Source of the DNA: Fibrobacteraceae bacterium
Lineage (GTDB): Bacteria > Fibrobacterota > Fibrobacteria > Fibrobacterales > Fibrobacteraceae
NCBI GenBank assembly: GCA_023231365.1
Contig: JALNVO010000133.1
Coordinates: 1 to 7,567, forward strand
Length of the DNA stretch: 7,567 bases
Reading direction: 5' to 3'
Shown here: piece by piece, positions 1 to 6,086 of the stretch
Layout: each line of letters starts with the position of its first letter
Position numbering within the stretch: the first letter of the stretch is position 1
The notes under the pieces: generated by a model
Seen by the model: the letters and a program-made list of their open reading frames with translations, nothing else
The model's database searches: none
What the model was told of the DNA's origin: nothing
Position numbers and translations under genes: made by a program

Positions 1-208
1 ACAAAAAAAGATTATTTCGAGTTCCAATGCCTATTACGTTGCCTATATCTGTAAAAAATCCTTCTGGCGCGAACTCCCGGAAGGAGAATATGGCTACGGC
101 GCGCCTTGTACTCCGGAATTAGAAGGTGTTACTTATACAGATTCTTCTGCCGTGCGAGCTGCCGGAAAAATGGAATATGTATGCAGCAATAGCAAGTGGC
201 AGAAATGA
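1..208 (+). CDS. C-terminal fragment of a Fibrobacter-type surface protein with Y-x-C...W modules (5' end outside window)
   Basis: The reading frame is open from base 2 to the TGA at 206-208, giving 68 residues; the start lies to the left of the window. The visible part has two similar modules: YICKKSFW near the start and YVCSNSKW at the very end. They are about 45 residues apart, with a further cysteine in GAPCTPELEG between them. Short modules with a Y-[IV]-C, a few residues and a tryptophan recur in predicted secreted proteins and lipoproteins of Fibrobacter, often joined to other surface domains; that comparison is from memory. The paired cysteines suggest an exported, disulfide-bonded protein. 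No catalytic motif is visible in the fragment. It ends 3 bp before the palindromic repeat at 212-399, which may also act as its transcription end. That it is coding is fairly sure; its function is unknown. Confidence 0.6.
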   Translation, partial: QKKIISSSNAYYVAYICKKSFWRELPEGEYGYGAPCTPELEGVTYTDSSAVRAAGKMEYVCSNSKWQK

Positions 209-211
209 TCT

Positions 212-399
212 ACTAACATCGTCACTGATATTACGACATACTTTGTTTTGAACCAACTCGTTCTACGTCATGCCCGCGAAGGCGGGCATCCAACCAAGCC
301 CATACCTATAAGGACCGTCCTATGGTTCCCCGCCTTCGCGAGGGTGACAAGGTGTGGAGCAAAGCTTCGAATTGTCGCATAAGTAATGACGAAGTTAGT
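212..399. repeat. Imperfect palindromic (REP/MITE-like) intergenic element, about 190 bp
   Basis: The outer arms 212-238 and 373-399 are inverted repeats matching at 20 of 27 positions, including ACTAAC, TCGTCA and CGACA blocks. Inside them, GTCATGCCCGCGAAGGCGGG (267-286) and the complement of 329-348 form a second inverted pair with nearly the same centre (about 306-308). The element therefore folds on itself at two scales. It fills much of the gap between the surface-protein fragment and the flavoprotein gene. GC-rich repeats of the GTCATnCCCGCGAAnGCGGG kind are dispersed in many bacterial genomes. No transposase gene and no clear target-site duplication is visible. The rest of the gap (400-575) is AT-rich just before the next gene and holds no gene that I can support. 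Confidence 0.6.
270..289. repeat. GC-rich 8-bp hairpin (REP-like core)
   Basis: ATGCCCGC, a GAAG loop and GCGGGCAT form a perfect 8-bp stem with a 4-base loop. A diverged inverted copy of the surrounding sequence lies at 328-348. There is no T-tract after it, so it is not a standard intrinsic terminator, although the strong stem could still stabilise a 3' end of RNA. Confidence 0.6.
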
Positions 400-575
400 A
401 ATTTCGATAAGCAGGAATTTGCGTTTGCTGCCGACAGATATTCAAAAGAATTTTAGTGTTGCCCTTCTTATTTCCTTAAAAGTTCCGTTTGATCCTGCAA
501 AGAAATGCTATTTTGGAATAATGGATAATATTTTAAAGATAAGATAAACCTCTTTGTCTCACAAGGATTTATATC

Positions 576-1145
576 ATGCGCGTTTTAGTCATAAACGGCA
601 GCCCTCGCAAAAAGGGCAATGTTGCAACTATGCTACACTCCGTAGCAGACAACATAAAAGATGCCGACGTGCATTGGCTTGATGTGAACGACCTACAAGT
701 GCATCCGTGCATTGGGTGCATGAAATGTCGTGCTACAGGTGTCTGCGTATTGCCCGAAGATGATGGCCATCGCATAGCGGAGGAAATTGCGCAGTGCGAT
801 GCGCTGATTATGGGAACTCCTGTATATTGGGGTAATATGAGCGGGCAGATGAAGCTCGTTTTTGATCGTATTGTACCTGCAATGATGGAAGATCCGATGA
901 ATGGATTTCCAAAACCCTTGCATAAGGGCAAAAAAGCTGTCATTGTAACCGCTTGCACTACCATTTGGCCGTTCAGTTGGCTATGCCGCGAAACGACAAA
1001 TACACTCCACGCGATGAAGGAAATCTTAAATTATTCAGGATTCAAAGTTATCGGGGCCCTTGTGTTGCCGGGTACTCGTAAAAGGAAGGATTTCCCGAAG
1101 AAATTGATGGATAAAGGCAAAAAATTAGCTAAGGCAATAAGATAG
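576..1145 (+). CDS. Iron-sulfur flavoprotein / NAD(P)H-dependent FMN reductase-family oxidoreductase
   Basis: This 189-residue protein has a flavodoxin-like fold of the FMN_red / iron-sulfur flavoprotein (Isf) type, probably a cytoplasmic electron carrier or reductase. Residues 2-15 contain beta-strand 1 and the NGSPRKKGN loop that holds the FMN phosphate. C45, C48, C51 and C57 fit the compact CX2CX2CX(4-7)C motif that binds a 4Fe-4S cluster in Isf proteins. Residues 80-98 hold the TPVYWGNMSGQMK...DR block, typical of the flavin site and dimer contact. The length is normal for the family. The ATG at 576 follows AAGGA (563-567) at 8 bp, a suitable ribosome binding site. The next gene is on the same strand but 194 bp away, so co-transcription is uncertain. 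The physiological partner cannot be read from the sequence. Family assignment is confident; the cluster is inferred from the cysteine spacing. Confidence 0.88.
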   Translation: MRVLVINGSPRKKGNVATMLHSVADNIKDADVHWLDVNDLQVHPCIGCMKCRATGVCVLPEDDGHRIAEEIAQCDALIMGTPVYWGNMSGQMKLVFDRIVPAMMEDPMNGFPKPLHKGKKAVIVTACTTIWPFSWLCRETTNTLHAMKEILNYSGFKVIGALVLPGTRKRKDFPKKLMDKGKKLAKAIR

Positions 1146-1339
1146 AAAGCGGGTTAGAAATATGGGAATCTCTGAAGTTGCTTTGGTGAATGAATGGCAT
1201 GCAGACTGAGTGCAGGAAAGACAAGTTTATTTGCCTTTATTGCCGAGATGCGACTGCGGACGGTGAAGTCTCGTCCAATTGTCAAGAACTGGGGGATGGC
1301 GGGAACGGAATCATAAAAAAGAATAATTTGAGGTGTTAC

Positions 1340-1780
1340 ATGGATAAGTTTGAGCAGACAAAAGAATTTTATCATCTATTGGAAGAAGGTGCTGAGGCTC
1401 TTGGTGCGGAAGATCGCGGGACGCTGTACCGTCCATGTGCTATAAACTGCGTCAAGAAATATGTGCTGAAAGAGATGCAGCGGCAATTTGATGAATGTGG
1501 CGGCGATTACGATTTGCAATGCACTAAGTACGGAAGGTCGGAGTATTTCTTTGCGGACATCATTGAACCGGGACATGTTTATGAAATAGGCTATCCGTGC
1601 TGTTTTTGCCCGATGGTGGAGTCAGGACTTGCGAAATCTACAGCTCATTGCGAGTGTTCCCGGCAGAGCATTTTGTTTGTCCTGCATACATTGATGCCGA
1701 AAAGAGAGATTCAAGTTACAATACTCCATACCGTTCTTGGCAAAGCGAACGAGTGCCGTTTCCGTGTGCAAATAAAATAA
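1340..1780 (+). CDS. Cysteine-rich protein of unknown function (possibly DUF6144-like)
   Basis: This is a 146-residue soluble protein with no signal peptide or membrane segment. It has ten cysteines: C33 and C37 in RPCAINC, C53, C61, C87-C88-x-C90 in YPCCFCPM, C104-x-C106 in HCECSRQS, and C139 in ECRFRV near the end. The grouping suggests metal or Fe-S binding, or a redox role, but no ligand can be assigned. The C-terminal part (about 107-145) reads like a small alpha/beta domain ending in HTVLGKANECRFRV, which recalls V4R-type or bacteriochlorophyll-reductase-like regulatory domains. I have a weak memory of a DUF6144 label for such proteins. I chose the ATG at 1340 because TGAGGTG (1329-1335) lies 4 bp upstream. 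The same frame is open back to 1190, but that extension has no domain-like sequence. The gap 1146-1339 holds nothing I recognise. The acetyltransferase gene starts 11 bp after the stop, so the two are probably co-transcribed. Confidence 0.72.
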   Translation: MDKFEQTKEFYHLLEEGAEALGAEDRGTLYRPCAINCVKKYVLKEMQRQFDECGGDYDLQCTKYGRSEYFFADIIEPGHVYEIGYPCCFCPMVESGLAKSTAHCECSRQSILFVLHTLMPKREIQVTILHTVLGKANECRFRVQIK

Positions 1781-1791
1781 GGGAAGGAATT

Positions 1792-2448
1792 GTGAATTAC
1801 AGAATTATAGACAAAAATAAATATTACAGAAGTGGCGTGTTTCGTCATTTTTCGGAAGATTGCAAGTGCTCTGTTTCCATGACTTCGCGGATTGATGTGA
1901 CTGCTTTTCAGGCATTTTCCAAGCGGACAAATACCAAGTTCTACATCAACTTCTTGTATGTACTCGCCAAAGTCATGAATTCGCGCGATGATTATAAGAT
2001 GGGCTATTTATGGCATACAAATGAACTTATCTGTTTTGATAAAGTAAATCCTACGCAGTATATTTTTCACGACGATACGGAAACATGCTCGCCGGTTTAT
2101 ACTGAATTCTTCGAAGATTATCGCCAATTTTACGAGGCTTGCGTCAAAGATATCGAACGCGCCAAGCAGACCCGCGAATATACCTTGGATATGGCGAATC
2201 ATCCGAATTGGTTTGATGCTTCTTACATTTCGTGGTGCTCCTACGATTCATTGAACGTGGAACTCCCCGACGGGCATCTCTATTTCCAGCCGGTCATCAA
2301 TTGGGGCAAATACCGCAAGGAATTTGACAAGTTAATGATGCCCGTTTCCGTGCGGATGAACCACGCTGTTGCCGATGGCTACTTGATTGCCAAAGTTTTT
2401 TCTCTTTTGGAAAAGGAGATGGAAAGCCTGGTCAAAAAGGGCTGCTGA
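1792..2448 (+). CDS. CatA-type O-acetyltransferase (chloramphenicol acetyltransferase family)
   Basis: This 218-residue protein matches type A chloramphenicol acetyltransferases along its full length (usually 210-220 residues). These are cytoplasmic trimers that move acetyl from acetyl-CoA to a hydroxyl. The N-terminal YYRSGVF (11-17) matches the family WxRxxxF. FDKVNPTQYIFHDDTET and SWCSYDSLNV match core strands, the latter the WVSFTS region. NHAVADG (190-196) is the catalytic block: H191 and D195 stand for His195 and Asp199 of the classic enzymes, while the usual first His of HHxxxDG is Asn. The GTG at 1792 gives normal length and follows the purine-rich GGGAAGGAA (1781-1789). The frame is open back to ATG 1597, but that part overlaps the upstream gene and has no CAT sequence. 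The active-site pair is intact, so it is probably an enzyme; whether chloramphenicol is its substrate is not shown. Confidence 0.88.
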   Translation: MNYRIIDKNKYYRSGVFRHFSEDCKCSVSMTSRIDVTAFQAFSKRTNTKFYINFLYVLAKVMNSRDDYKMGYLWHTNELICFDKVNPTQYIFHDDTETCSPVYTEFFEDYRQFYEACVKDIERAKQTREYTLDMANHPNWFDASYISWCSYDSLNVELPDGHLYFQPVINWGKYRKEFDKLMMPVSVRMNHAVADGYLIAKVFSLLEKEMESLVKKGC

Positions 2449-2521
2449 AGATTCTGTCCGCGTTAGAACGGCTTTGTTCAGGATTCGTGAGACTAGGCGT
2501 ACCGCATTTTTCCTGTCATGC

Positions 2522-3415
2522 TCAATTTTTTAGACAGCGTATGGAAAAACCGAGATCTTTATGGAAGCTGAGCGTGTTCACGCCCGCGAAGCCGTAACTC
2601 ATGCTCCAACCATACGCGAAGAGTGCTTCGGGCGCTGTACTTGTCCACCAGTAGCCATAGTATCCCAGGAAGCAAAAGACAGGCCTCCGTAATTGCCTCC
2701 CGGAAGGGCGGAAAATCCATAGGCATCCGTACCGCTGTTTTCTACCGACAGGTCGCTATTTGCTTGGAGCTGCATTCCCGCCGTATGAGAATCCATATAA
2801 CTTTCTAGCGTTGTCCATTCGTCAAGGGACGGCAAAACCCGTATGGCAGACTCCTTGCACGTTGCTGGGGGAGGTGCTGCCCGCCTTGGCATCGCTCACA
2901 GTTCAAATTTTCTGCCATCCAGGTCTGCGTGCCGATCACCACCGTGCGGTATTTTTTGCTGTCGCGGCTGTCGACCTGTTTTCCATAGCTGATTGCGGTG
3001 TTCCAATAGGGGTCGGACGAACTGGAACTGGAGATGTCTGTACTGGATGAACTTGCGATATGGGCGGAGCTAGAAATATCTGCGCTAGATGAGCTTACCG
3101 TGGCGGAGCTCGAGGAAGAGGAGTTCCTTGTGCTGGACGAGCTCGCAATAATGTAGGCGCTGGAACTGGAGATACCTATGCTTGAGGAGCTTGCAATATG
3201 AGCGGAGCTAGAAATACCTACGCTAGATGAGCTCGAGATGTGGATGGAACTGGATAGGCCCGTGCTTGATGAGAGTGTGCCTTCTGCACTGCTTGAAACC
3301 AGAATCCGGGATGATGAGGAATCCTGTTCGCTTGGGTTGTCCCTGTCGATGAAGCATCGCAGGCGAGAAGAAATAAAACGATTGCAGAACTTAAGAATAT
3401 GTGTTTTGGCGATAT
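2522..3415 (-). pseudogene. Decayed FISUMP (TIGR02145-type) Fibrobacter lipoprotein gene with several frame breaks
   Basis: Read on the minus strand, the pieces of one protein lie in order in different frames. Near 3415-3355 is a lipoprotein signal, SPKHIFLSSAIVLFLLAC, with lipobox LLAC. About 3340 the frame changes to DNPSEQDSSSS, then a serine-rich linker (to about 3010). The start of the FISUMP domain follows, with YGKQVDSRDSKKYRTVV and TQTWMAENLN (to 2901); this frame stops at 2805-2807. The domain resumes in another frame with PSLDEWTTLESYMDSHTAG and YGFSALPGG. It shifts again between about 2682 and 2665 to GYYGYWWTST and ends with LGFSIRCLKN at TGA 2522-2524. The usual central GRLYTWAAA-like segment is missing, so there is also an internal deletion. 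No ATG, GTG or TTG precedes the signal; an ATA (3415-3413) sits where a start would be expected. Intact relatives are surface lipoproteins of unknown function. It is almost certainly non-functional, unless the sequence has clustered errors here. Confidence 0.82.
3049..3233. repeat. Serine-linker direct repeats (47 bp, two copies)
   Basis: Segments 3049-3095 and 3187-3233 match at 42 of 47 bases, 138 bp apart. They lie in the serine-rich linker of the pseudogene and encode the pattern SSSxxISSSAHIASSS on the minus strand. Shorter relatives of the same unit (AGCTCxTCxAGC blocks) fill the space between. This is internal coding repetition, probably grown by slippage or unequal recombination, and not a mobile element. 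The spacing is not regular enough for CRISPR. Confidence 0.7.
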
Positions 3416-4175
3416 AATAAACTCTTCTGTTGTGGCTGAGGTTTAGGAATGAAATTTAATGACAAGTGAAAACATCTTGTAGATATGAGGATGAATGAAT
3501 GTTGAAATAGAGGCCCTTGGAATGCGGCAGAAATAGGAAGTAAATCGGTTGGGCTAAAAGGAATAGAAAAAATCACTACTGTCCAAAACAACAGGCTTTC
3601 GTAACATAAACGGCTAAATCAGATTAAATTCGCAATATTTTAAATCAAATTCAAAACAACCCACTCCCGGTGTTATGCTGTCCTAAATAATTTTGGATTA
3701 TTCAGTTCTTCAAAACATCCCAAAACAAGGCAATAACTCTCGATTTCCATAATACATAGGTTATAGGTGCTGAAACAGAATTGTTTTGATGGCGATAAAC
3801 TTAAATGTATTAGCCTTTTCCAGGATGGTGGAAATTGCGAAGAGACAGATGCTGTCCTAAACAGAGTCTGATCCAAAAATTCTTACTTTGCTTGAAAATA
3901 AGCCATCTTACCGTTGATATTTCAAAATTTTATTTGAGTGGCGGATCAAATAAAAAATTTAAGTTAGGCGCAAAAACTTGTGCCTACTCGGTGAATAATA
4001 CTTTCTTTCCAGAATCTCAAAGCCTTTTTTATGAGAATTCTTTTCTGGCTTGTAGATAGACTCTTTCCTCGCGAAAATATTTCTTGTGAAAGTGTTGCAA
4101 AACAGTTAAAAATAAGATAATATTATAGAAATTGTTGGGGAGAACAGATTAAAAATTTTGAAAGGAGAAGAGATC
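3416..4175. other. AT-rich intergenic stretch without a supported gene
   Basis: These 760 bases separate the start of the decayed lipoprotein gene from the tail-collar cluster. Short reading frames exist on both strands, but none has a good ribosome binding site or recognisable sequence. A 13-bp direct repeat, ATGCTGTCCTAAA, occurs at 3675-3687 and 3849-3861. An 8-bp hairpin with one G-T pair lies at 3965-3986, and a bulged hairpin spans about 4009-4048; neither has a terminal T-tract. The last 90 bases hold a candidate promoter and the ribosome binding site for the collar gene. I see no tRNA, transposase or CRISPR array. Confidence 0.6.
4095..4123 (+). promoter_or_regulatory. Candidate sigma70-like promoter for the tail-collar cluster
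   Basis: TTGCAA (4095-4100) and TAATAT (4118-4123) are separated by 17 bp and lie about 50 bp before the first collar start codon. The -10 hexamer is overlapped by GATAAT (4116-4121) and TATTAT (4121-4126), so the exact box is uncertain. In such AT-rich DNA chance matches are common, but the position fits a promoter that drives the cluster. Confidence 0.4.
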
Positions 4176-4418
4176 ATGGACGCGTATATTGGTCAAATTC
4201 AACTTTTTGCTTTCGGCTTTGCTCCGTATGGCTGGATGCAGTGCTCTGGACAGACGTTACAAATTCTGGCTTATCAGGCTTTGTATTCGCTGATCGGCAC
4301 CAAATTTGGTGGCGATGGCAAGACGACCTTTATGTTGCCGAATCTGACTGGTTGTGAGCCCAATCCGAATTCGTGCTATTACATTGCGACCATGGGCCTC
4401 TATCCTAGCCGGGGGTGA
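4176..4418 (+). CDS. Minimal phage tail-collar / microcystin-dependent-protein-like protein, copy 1
   Basis: An 80-residue protein resembling the N-terminal tail-collar domain (PF07484) of phage tail fibres and of MdpB-like bacterial proteins. Family marks are YIGQIQLFAFGFAPYGW (4-20), then C23 and G25 (the family usually has CDGQ), LYSLIGTKFGGDGKTTF (36-52) and LPNL (54-57). It ends in IATMGLYPSRG, matching the C-terminal GIFPSR motif of the usual 150-190 residue proteins, so the middle of the normal protein is absent. There is no Sec signal peptide. AAGGAGAAG (4162-4170) precedes the ATG at 4176; an in-frame TTG at 4158 would put the ribosome site inside the gene. The stop is 3 bp before the next start, so translation is probably coupled. 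Collar proteins usually form or attach to trimeric fibres. No phage structural gene is visible here, so a phage origin is open. Confidence 0.82.
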   Translation: MDAYIGQIQLFAFGFAPYGWMQCSGQTLQILAYQALYSLIGTKFGGDGKTTFMLPNLTGCEPNPNSCYYIATMGLYPSRG

Positions 4419-4421
4419 GAT

Positions 4422-4664
4422 ATGGAATACACGATCGGTTGTATAGTAATGTTTCCCTATTCCTTTGTTCCGATGGACTGGCTGCTTTGCGATGGCCGCA
4501 CGGTGTCTATCTCCACTTATACGACGCTGTTTTCGGTGATTGGTACGCGCTATGGCGGAGATGGCGTCAGTAATTTTAAACTGCCGGATCTGCGCACCTC
4601 AAATCCTAGCGATTACATCAACTACTTCATTGCCTACAATGGCATCTATCCCCAACGGAGCTAA
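4422..4664 (+). CDS. Minimal phage tail-collar / microcystin-dependent-protein-like protein, copy 2
   Basis: This second 80-residue collar-like protein aligns to the first without gaps at 34 of 80 identical positions. Conserved parts are IGxI near the start, W20, CDGRT (23-27), the VIGTRYGGDG block (39-48), LPDL (54-57) and the ending FIAYNGIYPQRS. The equal length and shared ending show that the short form is a stable design and not a truncation; the pair probably arose by duplication. No signal peptide is visible. The ATG at 4422 follows the stop of copy 1 by 3 bp and uses GGGGGTGAG (4411-4419), overlapping that stop, as its ribosome site, which suggests coupled and perhaps balanced synthesis. 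The frame of the next gene is open through this gene, but that overlap is a shadow. The two might form mixed trimers or sit at different positions in one structure; this is inference. Confidence 0.82.
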   Translation: MEYTIGCIVMFPYSFVPMDWLLCDGRTVSISTYTTLFSVIGTRYGGDGVSNFKLPDLRTSNPSDYINYFIAYNGIYPQRS

Positions 4665-4674
4665 GGAGATTACT

Positions 4675-6018
4675 ATGGCAGATGTCAATCTTGTTTATGG
4701 CAAAATTACCACGATATCCGCGAATACCTATGTAACCCCTTATACTCCTGCCTGTGCTGTTGACGGCAATAAAACGCAGTCTTCCAATCGCTGGCTTTCG
4801 TATAAGGTTCCCGGTTGGCTGATGGTGGATCTTCAGTATCCATGTGTTATCAGCCGTTGGGCTGCGTACTTTTTGCCCAATGCTTCCACTACGACCACTA
4901 CTTGGTCTTCGGCTTTGTATGGCATGAGGAATTATTCCCTGCAGACGAGCATGGATACCATGACGTGGACGACTGTGGATTCGGTTGCCAATAATGCAAA
5001 TAATTATACGGATCGCAGTTTAAGCACCCTTGCTGTAGGGCGTTTTGTGCGTTTCTATGCGTCTACCGGATTGAGCGGGAATACCCAGTCGGCGATCTCT
5101 TTGCTGGAGTTCGAGGCTTACGGCCATGCGGTCAGTGCGGCTCTGTCTTCTCTGGTGCTCAGCAGTGGCGCTTTGACTCCGGTCTTCACCTCTTCCACCC
5201 TGACCTATTCACAGCAGGTCGATAATGCGACGGATTCCATTACCGTGACTCCTATGGCTGCGGATTCCACTGCGGTCATCACTGTCAATGGTGTGCGGGT
5301 TACCAGTGGTCAGACTTCCGGGTCCATTCATCTTGCGGTGGGGAGCAATACCATTAGCGTGGTGGTGACTCCTGTCTATGGCGCTTCCGCGACCTATACG
5401 GTTACGGTGAATCGTGCGGACAGCCAGTATCTGACTTCCCTGACTTTGATGTCGGGAACCAACACTTATGGCTTGACTCCGACGTTCTCCAAGACTCTGA
5501 GTGCTTATACGGCGACGGTGCCTAACGATGCCACAACGGTAACCGTGACACCGGTTGCGGAAGGCACGACATCAACCATCAAGGTGAACGGCACTACGGT
5601 AGCCAGCGGTTCGGCTTCGGCTCCTCTTTCCATGAATGTGGGAGTAAATACGCCGATCACGGTGGAATGCTCGTTGCCTTCGGGAACCAAGCAAACCTAT
5701 ACCATTACGGTGACGAGGGCGGAGAGCAGTTATCTGAGTTCGCTGGCGATTAAGAATGGACCATCGACACTCAAATTGGTTCCGAATTTTGCATCAGCAA
5801 CACTTGTTTATACAGTAGGTGCCGGATCTGCGAATACTGTCTCTGTTATCCCTGTCGCTCAATCCACGGCGGCTTCGATAACGGTAAACGGCACTGCTAT
5901 TACGTCGACGGTCAAATCGGTATCTGTAACTCTGGGTGGTGCTTCTACATTGGCCGAAATTAAGGTGACCAATGGAGGAATCACTACGACATATCAGGTG
6001 ACTATTACAAAACCGTAA
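4675..6018 (+). CDS. Discoidin-like (F5/8 type C) protein with three cadherin-like beta-sandwich repeats
   Basis: A 447-residue, threonine- and serine-rich protein. Residues 5-150 look like an F5/8 type C domain, a carbohydrate- or surface-binding fold: ACAVDGNKTQSSNRW, GWLMVDLQ, YSLQTSMDTMTW and the closing FVRFYAS...LLEFEAYG. Three repeats of about 100 residues follow (157-248, 253-349, 353-445) resembling the cadherin-like beta-sandwich family (PF12733). Each contains VTP or VIP, then [IS]TVNG or IKVNG at 203, 302 and 402, and ends in a TYTVTV-like strand. No Sec signal, lipobox or C-terminal anchor is visible, odd for such domains. The ATG at 4675 follows AAGGAG (4663-4668), which overlaps the stop of collar copy 2; a longer frame to 4540 only overlaps that gene. 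It is probably co-translated with the collar genes as a fibre or binding part of the same structure. A terminator-like hairpin follows the stop. Confidence 0.83.
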   Translation: MADVNLVYGKITTISANTYVTPYTPACAVDGNKTQSSNRWLSYKVPGWLMVDLQYPCVISRWAAYFLPNASTTTTTWSSALYGMRNYSLQTSMDTMTWTTVDSVANNANNYTDRSLSTLAVGRFVRFYASTGLSGNTQSAISLLEFEAYGHAVSAALSSLVLSSGALTPVFTSSTLTYSQQVDNATDSITVTPMAADSTAVITVNGVRVTSGQTSGSIHLAVGSNTISVVVTPVYGASATYTVTVNRADSQYLTSLTLMSGTNTYGLTPTFSKTLSAYTATVPNDATTVTVTPVAEGTTSTIKVNGTTVASGSASAPLSMNVGVNTPITVECSLPSGTKQTYTITVTRAESSYLSSLAIKNGPSTLKLVPNFASATLVYTVGAGSANTVSVIPVAQSTAASITVNGTAITSTVKSVSVTLGGASTLAEIKVTNGGITTTYQVTITKP

Positions 6019-6024
6019 ACAATA

Positions 6025-6072
6025 CTGCAAGAACACTTGGTCGGTAGCAGCTGAGTGTTCTTGCAGGTTTTT
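6025..6072 (+). terminator. Intrinsic-terminator-like hairpin between the cadherin-like gene and the next gene
   Basis: CTGCAAGAACACT (6025-6037) and AGTGTTCTTGCAG (6054-6066) form a perfect 13-bp stem with a 16-base loop. G and five Ts (6068-6072) follow. It lies 7 bp after the stop of the 447-residue gene. The next gene's ribosome site (TAGGAAG, 6074-6080) starts right after the T-tract, so no promoter fits between them. It may be a partial terminator that lowers expression of the next gene, or an RNA-stabilising hairpin. Confidence 0.75.
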
Positions 6073-6086
6073 CTAGGAAGTGTGTT

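Noticed and set aside
569..964. 131-codon minus-strand reading frame
   Set aside because: It lies opposite the flavoprotein gene, whose motifs are clear; the minus frame has no family-like sequence or ribosome site.
1190..1339. 50-codon in-frame extension of the cysteine-rich gene
   Set aside because: The sequence is unlike a protein domain, and the ATG at 1340 has its own ribosome site and a normal-looking N-terminus.
1597..1791. 65-codon in-frame extension of the acetyltransferase
   Set aside because: It overlaps the conserved end of the upstream gene, and CatA proteins have normal length from the GTG at 1792.
2599..2892. 97-codon minus-strand reading frame taken as an intact small gene
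   Set aside because: It is only the middle piece of the broken FISUMP gene; the matching N- and C-terminal pieces lie in other frames on either side.
3010..3290. Repeated blocks that could suggest a CRISPR array
   Set aside because: The units vary in length and sequence and encode a serine-rich linker in frame; there are no constant repeats with unique spacers.
3965..3986. Hairpin TAGGCGCA...TGTGCCTA considered as a terminator or RNA gene
   Set aside because: There is no T-tract, the upstream region holds no gene on that strand, and it lacks the rest of a tRNA or known riboswitch fold.
3835..4059. 74-codon plus-strand reading frame in the AT-rich gap
   Set aside because: No ribosome site, no recognisable domain and composition typical of random AT-rich DNA.
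4540..4674. 45-codon extension of the cadherin-like gene
   Set aside because: It is the shadow of collar copy 2; the ATG at 4675 has AAGGAG at the right distance.
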